Assembly (NCBI GenBank): GCA_010279815.1
Contig: QEOQ01000508.1
Span: forward strand, 3,431,217 to 3,495,216
DNA from: Brachionus plicatilis
Taxonomy: Eukaryota; Rotifera; Eurotatoria; Ploima; Brachionidae
DNA: 64,000 nucleotides
Direction of reading: 5' to 3'
Positions within the stretch are counted from its first letter, which is position 1. The number at the start of each line of letters is the position of its first letter. Below are positions 45,502 to 57,587 of this stretch, in pieces. Made by a program: the position numbers and the translations under genes. The notes under the pieces are model-generated. The model was not told the origin of the DNA and searched no databases. It was given only the letters and a program-made list of their open reading frames with translations.

Positions 45502-47431
45502 ATAAGATATTGTTTTATGTTTTAAACATTAAAAAAAATTAAAAATTTTTACTAAATTTTATTTAAATTAATAAATGTTAATAAAGTAAGTTGTTTTTTT
45601 ATTGAGTAAGATCTTTGTATTTTATTGCATAAATTCAATTTAATTAAATTTTTTTTTATTTTTATAAAACAATATTTAAAAATGCTTAGTTCTCGGATCT
45701 TTTCGAGAAGAATATTGAATTAAATATAAATATATTTTGTATTGCATTATAAAAAAAAAAGCCCAACAACAAAAAGTGTCCATTTTTCTTTGCAATTTAA
45801 TTTATTTATTTACAAATCCGCGCAAAAATGAGGTTGACTTCTTGGGTCTTTTCTAGAAGAAAAAATTTTGAATTATTTTGTTAGTTTTTAATAATTATTT
45901 AAATTTATTTCTTTTTTTATCTTCTATTAGAAACAAGAGAAATCGATATTTTGCATTATTTATTATTAATGATTTTTTCTTATAATATAACTTAAATGTT
46001 GTCCAAAATTTTTAACTAAAAACATTGATTTGAGCTGAAATTGATTGCGTTTCCATTAGTCCCAAGTTGCAGAGTTGAGTTGGTGCAAAGTCTAAGTCAG
46101 ACTCTGTCTTAGCTTTAATAAAATGAAAACGAATTATAAAATAAAACAATTAATATTCAATTTTTATCTGTTTAAAAATTGCTTCGTATTTAATTAGCAT
46201 TCGAATATTAAATATTTAACTACAGATAGGTCTAGTATTTGAAAAATTAAAAACTAAATATTTGATTGAAAAAAAAACAAATTGTAAAGTATATTAATTC
46301 TTTTATTTATTTTCAAAATATGAAATTTTTTAAACAAGCCCAATTAAGATAAAGATGAATAGAGAATCATCATATTTTCATCACTTTTTATTTATATTCT
46401 AATAATTTTAAGCTTTAAACATCAATATCTTAATTTTTCGAAAATTTTTTACTCTAAAATTGATAATTATCTAATATTTTACTGTATAAAAGTATACGTA
46501 CTGTATAAAAGCATTTATTTTTTATTTTGCCAATTAATTTTACCATTTTCGTCACCAGGTAGCCTTTTTTACCACGTTTCTTTGAGGTTGTGAAGTTCGT
46601 TTCAATTCGATCTTTTCAATTCAGAAAAATTCGAATATTTTTTTTACTATAAGGAATAATTTAGTTCTATAAAATGCTTAATTATAAGCAAATTTGATAT
46701 TTATTTTCCTTAAATTTCATTTTTATAGTAAAAATTCTAGAAGACAATATTCCAAAAAATTAATATTTAAGACTAATTTAGCTGAATTTTTAGACTTAAA
46801 AAAAGTTAATTGAAATTAAAAATTTAGCTTTTTTATGTAAATTTTTTTAAAAAAGAATTCCTTTGTTTTGTTCAACATCAATATTAAGACCAAATCAATG
46901 TGAAAGATTAGATAACAAGAATTAAAAATTCAAAAAAAATGCATTTCAACTCGTAGTAGCTTTTAGTGTTAATTTAATTTTTTATGTTGATGAACGATAT
47001 TCAAAAATTGATAATCTTTATTTTTAAATTTTTTGTTATTTACGAAAAATAAAGTCAATTTGTAATATTTTTTAAGTTTAATTCACCAGTCTATATAAAA
47101 ATCGAAAAAAAAAATATTTTTTATTCTATAATTATTTACTTTTTAATTTAAAAATCAAATAATTGCTCAAAATATTTTTCGTTATCGGATATTTAGAATA
47201 CTATAAAAGCTGTCCAGGCTAATTTTCAACAAAATTAAATAAAGTAATTAAATCTATTCTGATACAATTCAAATTTAAAATTTACGACATGATTATTTCA
47301 TTTATAATCGCAGTAAAAACAAAAAATAAATCTTTAATTCTTTCAATTTAAAAAATAATTTAAAAAAACCTTAAAAAATTTAATTTGTCAATTTAAAAGC
47401 CAAATTTGATCTTAAACCCATTTAAATTGAT
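45502..47431. other. Intergenic between C2orf76 and UBE2W
   Basis: AT-rich, no gene seen. At 46499-46595 it holds one end of the repeat also present at 4371-4480 (ATTTATTTTTTATTTTGCC, then a KRG-coding stretch broken by substitutions). Confidence 0.55.
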
Positions 47432-47935
47432 TCACACATCGTCATCTAAAAATAAATAAAAATTAAAATATGAAAAAAATCTCTTAAATTATTTACCATG
47501 AAAAAACCATTTTGTTTTTTTGGGATCACTTGGGTCACGACACGTTAAAACGTAACGTTCGTCATCAGAGGGCCGAGCTTTTGTTCTACAACTACTTAAC
47601 ATACTCACTATGGACAAACAGACAGATTGAACAGACAGAGCTGGTGACCATTCGTCTGTCAAAATTGATAAGCAAATATGACCATTGCTGTAAATGTGTG
47701 GGTGCTCAGGTATTTTGTTGCCGATGAACATTACTGACGGTGAGTCGAACGGATATCGTTGTGGAAACTTGAATTGCAATTTGAAAGTTTCACCTTCGTA
47801 AAGAGTGTTTGACGCTCCGGCCACATTTATCACCCAGACATTTATGTTGCCTTCCACGGAGTTGTGATCCAAACTCATGCCTGGAATGGGGTCTCGCATA
47901 AAATTGGCTAGCTCTTTTTGTAACCGTAGAGCCAT
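47432..47935 (-). CDS. UBE2W: Ubiquitin-conjugating enzyme E2 W, 150 aa
   Basis: E2 enzyme; family members attach ubiquitin to protein N-termini. Exon 47935-47497 plus a 14 bp last exon 47445-47432 encode 150 residues (human 151). Without the small exon the frame would run to HGK; splicing G|AT gives WFFHDDDV, matching the family's HDD ending. Active-site Cys88 lies in NGHICLSILTDEWSPALSVQ, preceded by HPHIYSNG. YEGETFKLQFKFPQRYPFDS is the E2 core. The start MALRLQKELANF fits the family's N-terminus. Nothing suggests damage. Confidence 0.96.
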
Positions 47936-49144
47936 TCTGTTCTATCGAAAATTATAACCAAAATTATTTCTCAATTTGTTTATGAAAATTTTTATGAAAT
48001 TAATTTTGCTCTCACTAAAAAATAATAAAGAAAAAAAAGAATTACATAGAAAAACTGCAATCGGGTAGATTTATTTAGCATTAAATAAAATTATAAAATA
48101 TTCATTTTAAATAAATTTTAATTTTCTAGGTCAATAATGCCTATGTTTAAGAAAAAAAAAATTGACTTTTTTTCAATCATTAAAATCCAGTTGATTCGAA
48201 TACCAAATGAAAAAATAATTAAATAATTACAGAGAAAAATTTTATTTTAGTTTTTAATTTTTAAGTTGCATAAACAAATATAAAAAATATATTTTGAATA
48301 AAATGTTTTTTGAATAGTAACTGCTAGTTTTTTAGAAAAAAATAGAAAATCAAAAATTTTGAGTAACTTTTTTTTGATTAGTCTACAAAACTCAATTTCA
48401 AAAAATAATTAATATGAAGATCTTTTGCAGATTTAGATTTGAGTTAATTTTGTTTGGCAAATATTTTAAATTCATGAAAAAGTTGAAAATATTATTTTTT
48501 TAAAACTGAACAAATTACTGTAAAATCTAAATATCAAAAAAATAGTGAATTTAAGTACGACACTTTCAAATTAAAAATGGCATCCAAATTATCAACCTTT
48601 AAAAAATCTTCTATTTATCTCAAGTTGGACTTAAAAGAATACAAGAAATCTAAAATTCAGCAGTTCTGTCATATTATTCCAGAACTAAAATATGATATAC
48701 CCTTCAACATTTTATGTATTATTTTTTCTTCTTTTGCTCCTAAACGGAACAATACATAAACTTTGGCAACTATTTTTTCCTAGTGTTGGCAACGATTATC
48801 AATAATCGATTATTAAATCGATTAATTTTTTTTAATCGATTTAATTTTGTAATTTATTATATAAAAAAAATCAATTTTATTATTTTTAAAGGTTTCAGAT
48901 TTATTTGACTTAGAAAATCAGCAATTTTATCTGAAATGGATAAAATTAAGACTAATTTGGTGTCTATAAGATACATAAATTTAGATTTAAAAATTATATT
49001 TTTGTGGATGAAACAGTTGTCAGAATTGATCATCAACAACTGATTTTTGGAGATTGGCATCTAATTACCTTCCTTCGACAAACAAATTTTGTTTAAAATT
49101 TAATAGTTGTAGTTACTGTACAGTGCTGATTTGCTACATGAATT

Positions 49145-49383
49145 AAATAAATTGAAAATTTTACTAAAAAAATAAATTTTTTCAAAATTTTTTGGCCTTT
49201 TTTGGTTTTACAAATATTTACATAATTTTACGTAAATTTACGCAAAATGACTTTATGAAAAATAGTAAATTTACGAAAATTTACATTAATTTACCTAAAA
49301 TTATGATAATATTTGTAGAACCAAAAAAAGCCAAAAAATTTGAAAAAATTTGATATAGTAAAATTTTCAATTTATTTTATATT
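49145..49383. repeat. Long inverted repeat (TTTTGGCC/TTACGTAA hairpin)
   Basis: Left arm from AAATAAATTGAAAATTTTAC through TTTTTTGGTTTTACAAATAT; right arm is the complement with a few mismatches, around a very short centre rich in TTTACGTAAATTTACG. It could form a hairpin of about 100 bp per arm. Confidence 0.8.
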
Positions 49384-49800
49384 TGCTTTTGAAAAGATTC
49401 AAAATAAGCATTTTAAAATTTTACTTTTTTTTACATAAATTTACGCAAAATCCAATTTTAATAAAAGTTGTAATATGTAAAAATGGTAAAATTTGAGAAA
49501 TTATAGCAAAAATATTTTTTTTTTTTCTATCCAAAGAAAATTTTGTGCTCTATTCTAAGCTTCTTTAAAAGTAGAATTTCTTGGCACAAAGTCAACCAAT
49601 GTTCCTTTAAAAGAATTCTTAATAAACTTGTTTATTGACCATTTTTTATTTTTTTATTTATTTGTTTTCTGTACCATTTTTTTTTTAATTTACTTTTTAT
49701 CTCTTACATTATTTCAGGGCAAGTATATCTTTCAAAGGTTTAACTAAATTTGCTGTAAAAATCTTCCTTTTTTAAATTGGTTGGGTATGAAAAAGGCTGG

Positions 49801-50367
49801 CAGACCTATCCGACAATTTTTTATTTAACAATTAATTAAAAAAGTACTTTTCCGACAAAGTCTTTTAAGTAATATCAAATAAAAATTGTCCAAAAAAATA
49901 GTATTGTCTCTGAAGGAGCTAACGCTCGATACAGATTTACAAATAAATAATCACCAAATTTATTTTATAACTGATATGTCTCAAAGTCAAGATAATACTT
50001 TTATTGAGTTTAAAACCACCAAAGGGAAACTATGTATTGGTTACTTAAATGAAAAGTATCGATTTAAATATGAATCGAAGATAATTGAATTTGTAGTGAA
50101 AACGAATCTTCTGGTTGCCTAGCAACCATTAAAAAATTTGAAAACACCATTACCAAACAACCAATTACCGATTTTGGTCACCAAATAGGCAACAAAAAAA
50201 TTTTAGAAATTAAACCAGATCTTAAACCAAGGACGATTATGAAGGAAATTGAATAAGGTGCAATAAACGCTGCTGAAACCTTTTTAATTAATTATTTTTT
50301 ATTTAATTATTTAATAAAAAATTGTCGGATCGGGATTTGTCGGAAATGACTTTGTCGGATAGGTCTG
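49801..50367. mobile_element. Inverted-repeat element CAGACCTATCCGACAA with internal open frame
   Basis: 567 bp. Ends CAGACCTATCCGACAA and TTGTCGGATAGGTCTG (as TTTGTCGGATAGGTCTG on the right). Inner copies of CCGACAA/TTGTCGG lie at both ends. An open frame of 78 codons (49886-50122; KELTLDTDLQINNHQIYFIT, no ATG) lies inside, as does a CTGAAGGAGC motif. No target duplication visible. The open frame is not recognisable and may be chance. Confidence 0.75.
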
Positions 50368-51215
50368 ACTACCATGAAAAATGTGAAAATGTGAATGTAT
50401 TTTATACAGATTTTTTTTTGAAAACATGGATTCAGAATTATACAGGTAGATATATATCATAAACAAAAGAAGAAAATGATTGAAAAACAAAAGAACTAAT
50501 ATTTCACTCAATTGCTTGGTCTTAAAAAAAATTATTTCATTGATTGCCGCCACAAAAACTACCAGGAATGGCAAAAAGAACATTTGGCTTTAAAAAAAAA
50601 TTAAGTCATTGTATTGGACTTTAATTTTAATGAGTTCTACTTTAATTAGGAACAATCTTGATTTTTTCTAAGACATAATTTTTAATTTGTATCTCTTTTT
50701 TTAAAAAAAAATTTTTTTACAGTATAATTTTTTTTTTAGAATCAAATAAATTTTTTCTTTAAATTATATTCAATTTGGAATTTTCTTATGTTCACATTTT
50801 TTTTAGACATATGTACAATTAATCCTTCTGAAAATTCAAAAAAATATTTGCTTCTTCAAGAATTTAAATTTAAAAATAATTATTTCACTTTTTTAATTTA
50901 CTGATTTAATAATTAAAATCATCTATGAAATAAAAGAAAATTATAAATAATTTGCGTTGTATCTGTTTCTCTTTTCATTTTGATAATGTAAATAATATTG
51001 ATACTATAACTCAGTTATAGCTTTTTTCAGTTAATTGAACCTAAACAATAAAAAAGTTTATTTTTAACTTTGTATATTTCGAAAGTGAATTAAATTTTAA
51101 AAAATATTTACTAATTTTTTTATTGTTAAATTTTATTAAATTTCAAAATTTTTTATAAAATTAATTTTGCTAAAAATAAGTTTAAAAATTATTCTTATTA
51201 ATTACAATTATTAAT

Positions 51216-52400
51216 CTAAAAAATAGGATCTCCATAAGCACAATCTGTTTCAATGGCCAAATTATATTTATTCCCTCCATTTTTGTACGCACTAGTTACA
51301 ATCTTAAAAAATCCTTGTTCTCCCTGAAAATTCATAAAAATTAAAAAATTCTGATTTTTTATTATTATTCAACAATTACCCATGGCTGGCCCCAGCTTAA
51401 ATTTTAAAATTTTAATAAATTTAAAAAAAAAACTAATTTAAATACCTGTTTCTTCCGATCCAATATTCAGTTTGGGTTTCGTTATCAAAGCCCCATCCAG
51501 TGACGGAAATAGCATGATTAATCTTAATTTATTTTTTTTTAATTAAATATGATTCTAAATACTAATTATGAAAAATTTTATCTGATTACTTCTGGTGATT
51601 CAAAATATTCCGAATAAATTCCTCCGGTATAATTTTCGAATTTAGGAGTTGCCATTAAAGCACAAGCAATCGGACCATTGGCGAATATCTCAGCCTTCAT
51701 TTTTTCTCTACCAGCGATAAAGCCATAATCTCCTACTTTCCACCGTTTATAATTATCAACTTGATGACATTCATTAAAAGTCAGACAAGTATAGCATTCA
51801 TTGTATGGGTTACTGTGGTTCAAATTAATATCAAATAAATAAAGTTTAATCAATAAATCAAAAAAAAAATACCATTTTTGATCAATAGCTTGGTAATTAT
51901 TGCATGTCTCATCTGGAATTCCTTTTTCGTGGGCATATTTGAACACTGGAACCATGTCACCTCCATGACAAGTACCTGCATCTCCACAGTCAACTACATT
52001 TTGTACAGATAGGTAAGCTGAAGGCCATGATCCATTTCTTTTAATGTTGATTCTATCAGCCATTGCGCTGGTTGTTCCATGTGCCCAGCATGATCCACAA
52101 TATTGAGGAATATGTTGATTCCTCGTTGTTGACAAGTAATTGATTCCATTCATGTTTCTCCAGTCCCAATTTAAAGGAAGGTCTTCTAACTTCAAGTATT
52201 CATGTGGCCTCGGATAGTTTCTAAAAAATTAACAATTTAGTGATGTCTAATTTGATGAAAAAAAATTCTGACTTGACTCCTGGATGAGGAGTTTTACTCT
52301 TGATGTAACATGGCTCTCTATTAAATCTAAGAACACCACATGAAATTAAACAAACCAGCTGGAATAAAACAATAGCTGATGAGAAAACTTTGGAGAACAT
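51216..52400 (-). CDS. CTSZ: Cathepsin Z (papain-type cysteine peptidase), copy 1, 299 aa
   Basis: Lysosomal/secreted carboxypeptidase of the C1A family. Six exons: 52400-52273, 52220-51873, 51812-51590, 51522-51446, 51395-51380, 51323-51216; all phases match, including a 16 bp exon encoding WGQPW. The signal peptide is residues 1 to ~22 (hydrophobic [11 protein letters not shown]) and the short propeptide has the Cys typical of cathepsin Z (EPCY). Mature start [12 protein letters not shown]; the HIP mini-loop (H79-P81) that gives carboxypeptidase specificity; catalytic Cys87 in YCGSCWAH, His236 in INHA, Asn258 in [19 protein letters not shown] ends the family fold. The neighbour 53444-54508 is a tandem paralogue with fewer introns. 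No sign of decay. Confidence 0.97.
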
Positions 52401-53443
52401 TATTTTGTTAAAATTTAATATAAAATATGAGACGCAAATTTTGAAAATATATAAATAAAGTTCTTAAATCACATGATTATTTATTCACGTTTGAAAATTT
52501 GAAAATCATATGAAAAATTTTGAGTTTAGTGATACTCTTTAACGTTTTTAATCAATTGAAAAAAATTTAAAATTAGAACAAATATTAGAAGAATTTTAAA
52601 TCTTAATACATTACTAGATCAAATTAATTTTAAAAATAAAGAATTCGTCATTCCAATTAAAAATGATTAATAAATTGTCTGTAAAAAATTAATTATTTTG
52701 AAAAAAAATTTTTTTATTGAAAAAAGCTCAGCCAGAAATATGAAAATAAGCTGTTTTTTAAGCGAGAAATGACTATTAATTTTGTTAAAAAAAAATTTTT
52801 TTAAAGAAGTGTGCTTTTTAAAAAAATATTTTCAATAGCTAACCTCAAATAATTAAGGTCATTCAACAAAAATTTTTAACAAATTTATTGAATTATTATT
52901 TATTCACTTTGTAGCCCTCTTTAAAAAATGAACAATTTTGTAAAAAAGTTAGGAAAATATCATCAAAATAAATAAAATTTATTAAACTAGTGTATATATA
53001 TTTATTGACATAAAATGTCTCTTGCGAAAAATTCAGATTTTATTAAATGATTTTTAATATTTTTATTTTAAAAATTTAATGCGTCCTAAACAATGGCAAA
53101 TATTGGTAAAATTTAAAAAATGTAGATCAAACTAATAAATAATTAATTAAAATTAAAAATAAATTAAAGCAGTAAAACAGGGTAAAACTTGGGCGAAAGA
53201 TTGATCAATACACACTCTAAAAAATTAAAATTAATTTAAGAAAAGTAATTTATTAACTATTTTAGATTTTTTAATTACTAAAAGTCATTTTGTAAACACG
53301 TAAAGATTGTTTATTCATAAGTCTAATTTTGGCGATTAAATAAAAGCAAAAAAACTATTGAAATTTAATTAAAAAAATTTATTTTAAAATTATTATTATC
53401 AATGTAAAATGAATGTTTTCTACAATTATTCTTTTAAAAATCC
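52401..53443. other. Spacer between the cathepsin Z genes, nothing recognised
   Basis: About 1.0 kb of AT-rich DNA holding presumably the promoter of copy 1 and the 3' end of copy 2. I see no inverted repeat, reading frame or TATA-type motif that stands out. Confidence 0.5.
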
Positions 53444-54508
53444 CTATACAATTGGATCAGCATAAGCACACTCTTCCTCTATTGCTAAATTGTATTTGCT
53501 TCCACCGTTTTTATACGCACTTGTCACAATTCTAAAAAATCCTTGTTCTCCCTTAAATATAATTTAAAAATTGAGAGAAAGAAAATTAACTAAAAATCTT
53601 TATCTTATACCCATGGTTGACCCCAACTATTACGGCCAATCCAGTATTCAATTTTTGTTTCGTTATCAAAGCCCCAACCAACAACTGATATAACATGATT
53701 AATCTATTTAAAAAAAAATTATTTTTTTTTATAAAAAAAAAAAATTTCATACTGAAGGAAAGACATGGTATTCTGAAAAGATTCCCCCTCTGTAATCATC
53801 TAGTTTTGAAGTGGCCATTATACCACAGGCTATAGGTCCATTCGCATAAATTTCAGCTTTCATTTTTTCCCTTCCTGAAACACTTCCATAATCACCAACC
53901 TTCCATCTTGTATAATTACGTAGTTCATGACATTCGCTGAAACTAAGACAAGTGTAGCATTCGTTGAAAGTATTGCAAGCTTGGTCCTTAGCTTGATAGT
54001 TATTGCACGTCTCATCAGGTATGCCTTTTTGGTGAGCGTATCTGAAAACTGGAATCATATTTCCGCCATGACAACTTCCTGCATTTCCACAATCTATAAC
54101 ATTTTGAACAGATAAATAAGCTAGGGGCCAAGCTGCCTTCCTCTTTATATTGATTCTATCAGCCATTGCGCTGGTTGTTCCATGTGCCCAGCATGATCCA
54201 CAATATTGAGGGATATGTTGATTTCTGGTTGTTGATAAAAAATTTTTTCCATTTACATTTCGCCAATCCCAATTCGAAGGTAAATCATTGATATCTAAAT
54301 ATTCATGTGGACGAGGGTATGTTCTTAGGTAAATTTTTATTTTACCTCAATTTTGTTTAAAATATTTTTTTAATTTTTACTTGATGCCAGGCTCTGGATT
54401 TTCTTCTTTTAGATAGCATGGCTCTTGAACATATTTAGAGACTAGGCCATAACTGCTGGTGAATATTCCGACAAATAGGAAAAAAATTAGATTTTGTTTA
54501 GAATTCAT
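53444..54508 (-). CDS. CTSZ: Cathepsin Z (papain-type cysteine peptidase), copy 2, 299 aa
   Basis: Tandem paralogue of copy 1, same length of 299 residues. Four exons: 54508-54381, 54323-53753, 53703-53611, 53551-53444. Two of copy 1's introns are absent here (within [11 protein letters not shown] and inside RNSWGQPW), while the other three are at identical positions. Signal peptide residues 1 to ~21 ([15 protein letters not shown]), EPCY in the propeptide, HIP loop at 79-81, Cys87, His236, Asn258. [20 protein letters not shown] and the Cys pattern match cathepsin Z. Differences from copy 1 are spread evenly, with both catalytic sites intact, so both are probably functional. Confidence 0.97.
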
Positions 54509-55139
54509 ATTTATCAAAAATGATTATAAATATTTTGAAATTTTTTTTATTCAATGCATTTATAATTTTTGCAAATTTTTTGATCATGTGATTTTGATCC
54601 AAAAATAAAAAAACAATCAATCACATGAAAAATTGTTTGCGTTTAACATAATATCCTAGGCTATTTTAAAAAATGATAAAGGATTTTTTTTATTATATTT
54701 GATTAGAAAAAAGTAAATATTTGCTCCTAGGATCATTTAAAAAAAATTAGTCTATTGTACTTAATGTTAATTGAATTTTTGATGGTAGAAATTATTTAAA
54801 AATTTTAAAGTTTGATTTTTTTTAAAGTTTATAAAAAAAAGATTAAAAGAAAAAATACTTTGATGCTCGGGACAGATAAACAAACAAATAAATAATGTAT
54901 AAATTCATATTTTACTTATTTTTTTGGATAAACAAATTTAAAAAATGACAGAATCATCATCAAGTTTGGAATTTGTAAAGCCAACAAAACCTTCATTCAA
55001 AATTAATAGATAATATTGATGATTTTCTATAAGACGCTTAAGAAATCAAAATAAAAAAGGTGAGAGGAAAAAATAAAAACTTTTAAGCCATAAGATCTTT
55101 TCAGAACAATAATACAGCAGATTCTGAATTAAAATATAC
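54509..55139. other. Intergenic upstream of cathepsin Z copy 2
   Basis: AT-rich; one degenerate CTGAAGGAGC-type motif at 54862-54895 (TGATGCTCGGGACAGATAAA). Nothing else recognised. Confidence 0.5.
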
Positions 55140-56150
55140 AGTATTGCAGAAAAGTTTATACGCATACGCATTTATTTTAAACAAATAAATTATTTGTCAA
55201 TTATTTACAGAATAGAAGGCCAGTAAGAATATTTCTGTTTTTTAATTTATTAATTAACATAATTAATTAAATAAAAATGCAAAAAAAACTAGACAGAAAA
55301 AAATAGCTGAATATATTAATTGAGAAAAAATAGTTATAAAATTTCGGGGATACTAATTTTTAGTATTTAAAATGACCACCTTTTGCATCATAACATGTAC
55401 GAATACGTTTTGGCATTGATTCAATTAATTTTTTCACATATTCATCAGGTACATTCAGCCATTCCTTCAGAAGAGTCGATTTTAAGCGCTCGATTGAAGT
55501 CAACTTTGTTTCTACCAATTTGCATCAATATATGACCATAAGTTCTCGATAGGATTATGATCAGGTGATCTGGCACACCATGGCAAGAGAGCAATATTAT
55601 TCTCATCTAACCACTCTTTAATTAGCTCTGCTCTATGTGCTGGAGCCCCATCCTGTTGAAAAAACCAAGGATCATCTCTTTGGTAAAAAATATCGACAGA
55701 TGCCATAAATTCATTTTCTAACGTTTCCTTGTAGGCATGTTTAATTAATTCACCCCTCATATATACGACAGCATCCTGTACCTTTACTGCTGATGCATCT
55801 CCATATTACTGTGGAACCACCGCCGCCTTGTAGAGTTGGTACTACAAATCTTGTGTCGTATTTTTCTTTTTTAAATCTTTTTACTAAAACCCTTGATTTC
55901 CTATTAAACACCTCAAAATTGGATTCATCACTAAAAATTACCATTTCCCAACGTTCAATTGTCAAATTCAATCTTTTTTAGATAATTTTAATCTTTTGAT
56001 TCTATCCGATGTCGTCAGCAATGGCTTTTTCAGAGCTGTATAAGTTCCTATTCCTTTACAAGTTAGAAATATCCTCACTGTTTCTCTACTTACCTTAACA
56101 TTTTTAAAATCTCTTGAATCATTACGAAATTTTAGTTTTTGGCGAATATT
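55140..56150 (-). mobile_element. Tc1-type DNA transposon, inactive, 5' truncated
   Basis: The transposase is on the minus strand. The catalytic triad is recognisable: FSDES, FFQQDGAPAH and SPDHNPIENLW, with 34 residues between the second Asp and the Glu (DD34E, Tc1 group). At least two frameshifts (after IKRLKLSKK, and after SYIDANW) interrupt it; the C-terminus in another frame ends CYDAKGGHFKY at 55360. One terminal repeat, CAGTATTGCAGAAAAGTTTA next to a TA, starts at 55140. The N-terminal DNA-binding part and the other terminal repeat are missing; sequence becomes unrelated beyond ~56150. Confidence 0.85.
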
Positions 56151-56297
56151 GTATTGTATTGTATTGATTAAGTTAATTAATTAATTAATTCAATCAATAC
56201 ATGTGAGCATGTATTATGAATAAAAAAAGAAGCAAGACCACTGGTGTAGTTGTCGTAAAACATATTCTCTCAAGTAATTTAAATAGCCATTAAATTT

Positions 56298-56579
56298 GTA
56301 CATGGCCGACCAAGACATCCTCAATCCCAAGGTAGCGTAGAAGGAGCCAACACGGTCATAAATAAAACGCTGGCTACTTGGCTGCGAGAAAAAAAATAAC
56401 TTAAACCTAGACAAAGCTTTAAGTGTGAGGCAAGCAGTAAATGAATTATCAATTGGTGGTGGTCAGGGTATGGTAAAATGCAGCTGTAATGGTCAATGTA
56501 TGACAAATCGATGAGGTTGCAAAAAGTCCCAGTTGTTGTGTTACTCAAGATGTAATGGAGGCAAGTCAAGAACAAATTA
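56298..56579 (+). pseudogene. Integrase relic with Cys-rich tail
   Basis: The plus strand reads VHGRPRHPQSQGSVEGANTV then INKTLATWLRE. A shift at an A-run follows, then LDKALSVRQAVNELS and a Cys-rich tail KCSCNGQCMTNR, a TGA stop and GCKKSQLLCYSRCNGGK. GRPRHPQSQG is the end of a retroviral-type integrase core; such a Cys-rich tail is found in integrases of Ginger-like or Gypsy-derived elements. The frameshift and stop show that it is dead. Confidence 0.65.
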
Positions 56580-57587
56580 ACTTTTTTCAATTACCCTTTT
56601 TCAGTAATTTACTAAAAATATTCCAGTAAATTACTAAAACTTAAAGAGGAAAATATTTTTTTTTTTGAAAATATACGCTTCGTTTCAGTAATTTTCTTAA
56701 ATCAATAAAAAATCAGTAAATATCTAACATTTATTTATTCTTTTATTTTTTACATTTTTACTGAAAGACCAGTTAATTAACAAATTTACGGTAACATATA
56801 AGCTTAAAGTTATAATCAGTAAATTACCTATAATGGTCATTTCTTGGTCAAATTTTAAGATTTTTTTTTTAAAACAGTCAAAATAAAAAAAGTGATTAAA
56901 AAAAATGTAAGTTTGATCATTAAATTATTTAATTAATTTTATGGCCCTTGAAAACAAAAATTCAGGAGTTGCTACTGTTTGAGATGCCCAAATAACCTCA
57001 TGTCATCGGTATCACGATCAGAAAAAAAAAACTTCATTAACCTTTTTTTAATTGTCTAAAATATATTTAAAATGTGAACACCGCTTTTTTTCGCTTCCAA
57101 AGATATTTTTAATTAAATTTAAAAAAGCTCTTTCTGAAAGCTTAAAAGCTGTAAATTCTATTAATTGATAAAAATTAAAATTATTTCGGTTAATCGTTTT
57201 ATTTTTATTTGGTATCAGATAAACTTTCTTTGAAATTTTCAATACTTGAACTTTATTGTTAAATCATCTTTGTCACAGTCTAACTTTATTTTGCTTGCAA
57301 ATTTCTCTTTATAATGAATTCAATATCCAAGATCCAATATAACACTTGTAGTACACTTGCACCAAAAACTCTCGCATCAGCCTTACAATCACATTACTAT
57401 TCTTCAATTGTATCCATTGTTGAAATTGATGAATATTTTTTCCATGAATGATGAGAAGTCTAAAACGAAAACCGAGACTTAATTTTCACTCGAATTAGTT
57501 TTTGAGTTTCACTTAAAGGTTTGCATATATAATCTGCTGCATGATTTAGATGAGTTGCGATATCGTATATGGTATACACTGTTTCAA
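56580..57587. other. Intergenic, nothing assigned
   Basis: AT-rich with short TAGTAAATTACT-like inverted stretches near 56605-56720. A minus frame 57242-57048 (MKISKKVYLIPNKNK...) resembles no known protein. Confidence 0.4.

Larger units (their letters stand above)
47936..51215. other. Intergenic between UBE2W and the first cathepsin Z
   Basis: Contains a hAT-like start (TAGTGTTGGCAACGATTATC near 48781) followed by ATCGATTA repeats, a ~100 bp-arm hairpin (49145-49383), and the CAGACCTATCCGACAA element (49801-50367). A 60-codon frame at 48577-48759 has no recognised content. The rest is AT-rich. Confidence 0.55.

Noticed and set aside
47497..47535. UBE2W ending at HGK without further splicing
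   Set aside because: A 14 bp exon at 47445-47432 restores the conserved HDD-type ending in phase.
48577..48759. 60-residue plus-strand frame MASKLSTFKKSS
   Set aside because: Low-complexity Lys/Ile-rich composition expected by chance in this AT-rich DNA; no supporting context.
51578..51600. Cathepsin Z copy 1 ending at the SPEVIR frame end
   Set aside because: A GTAATC donor lies right there and the following exons restore the His and Asn of the catalytic triad in phase.
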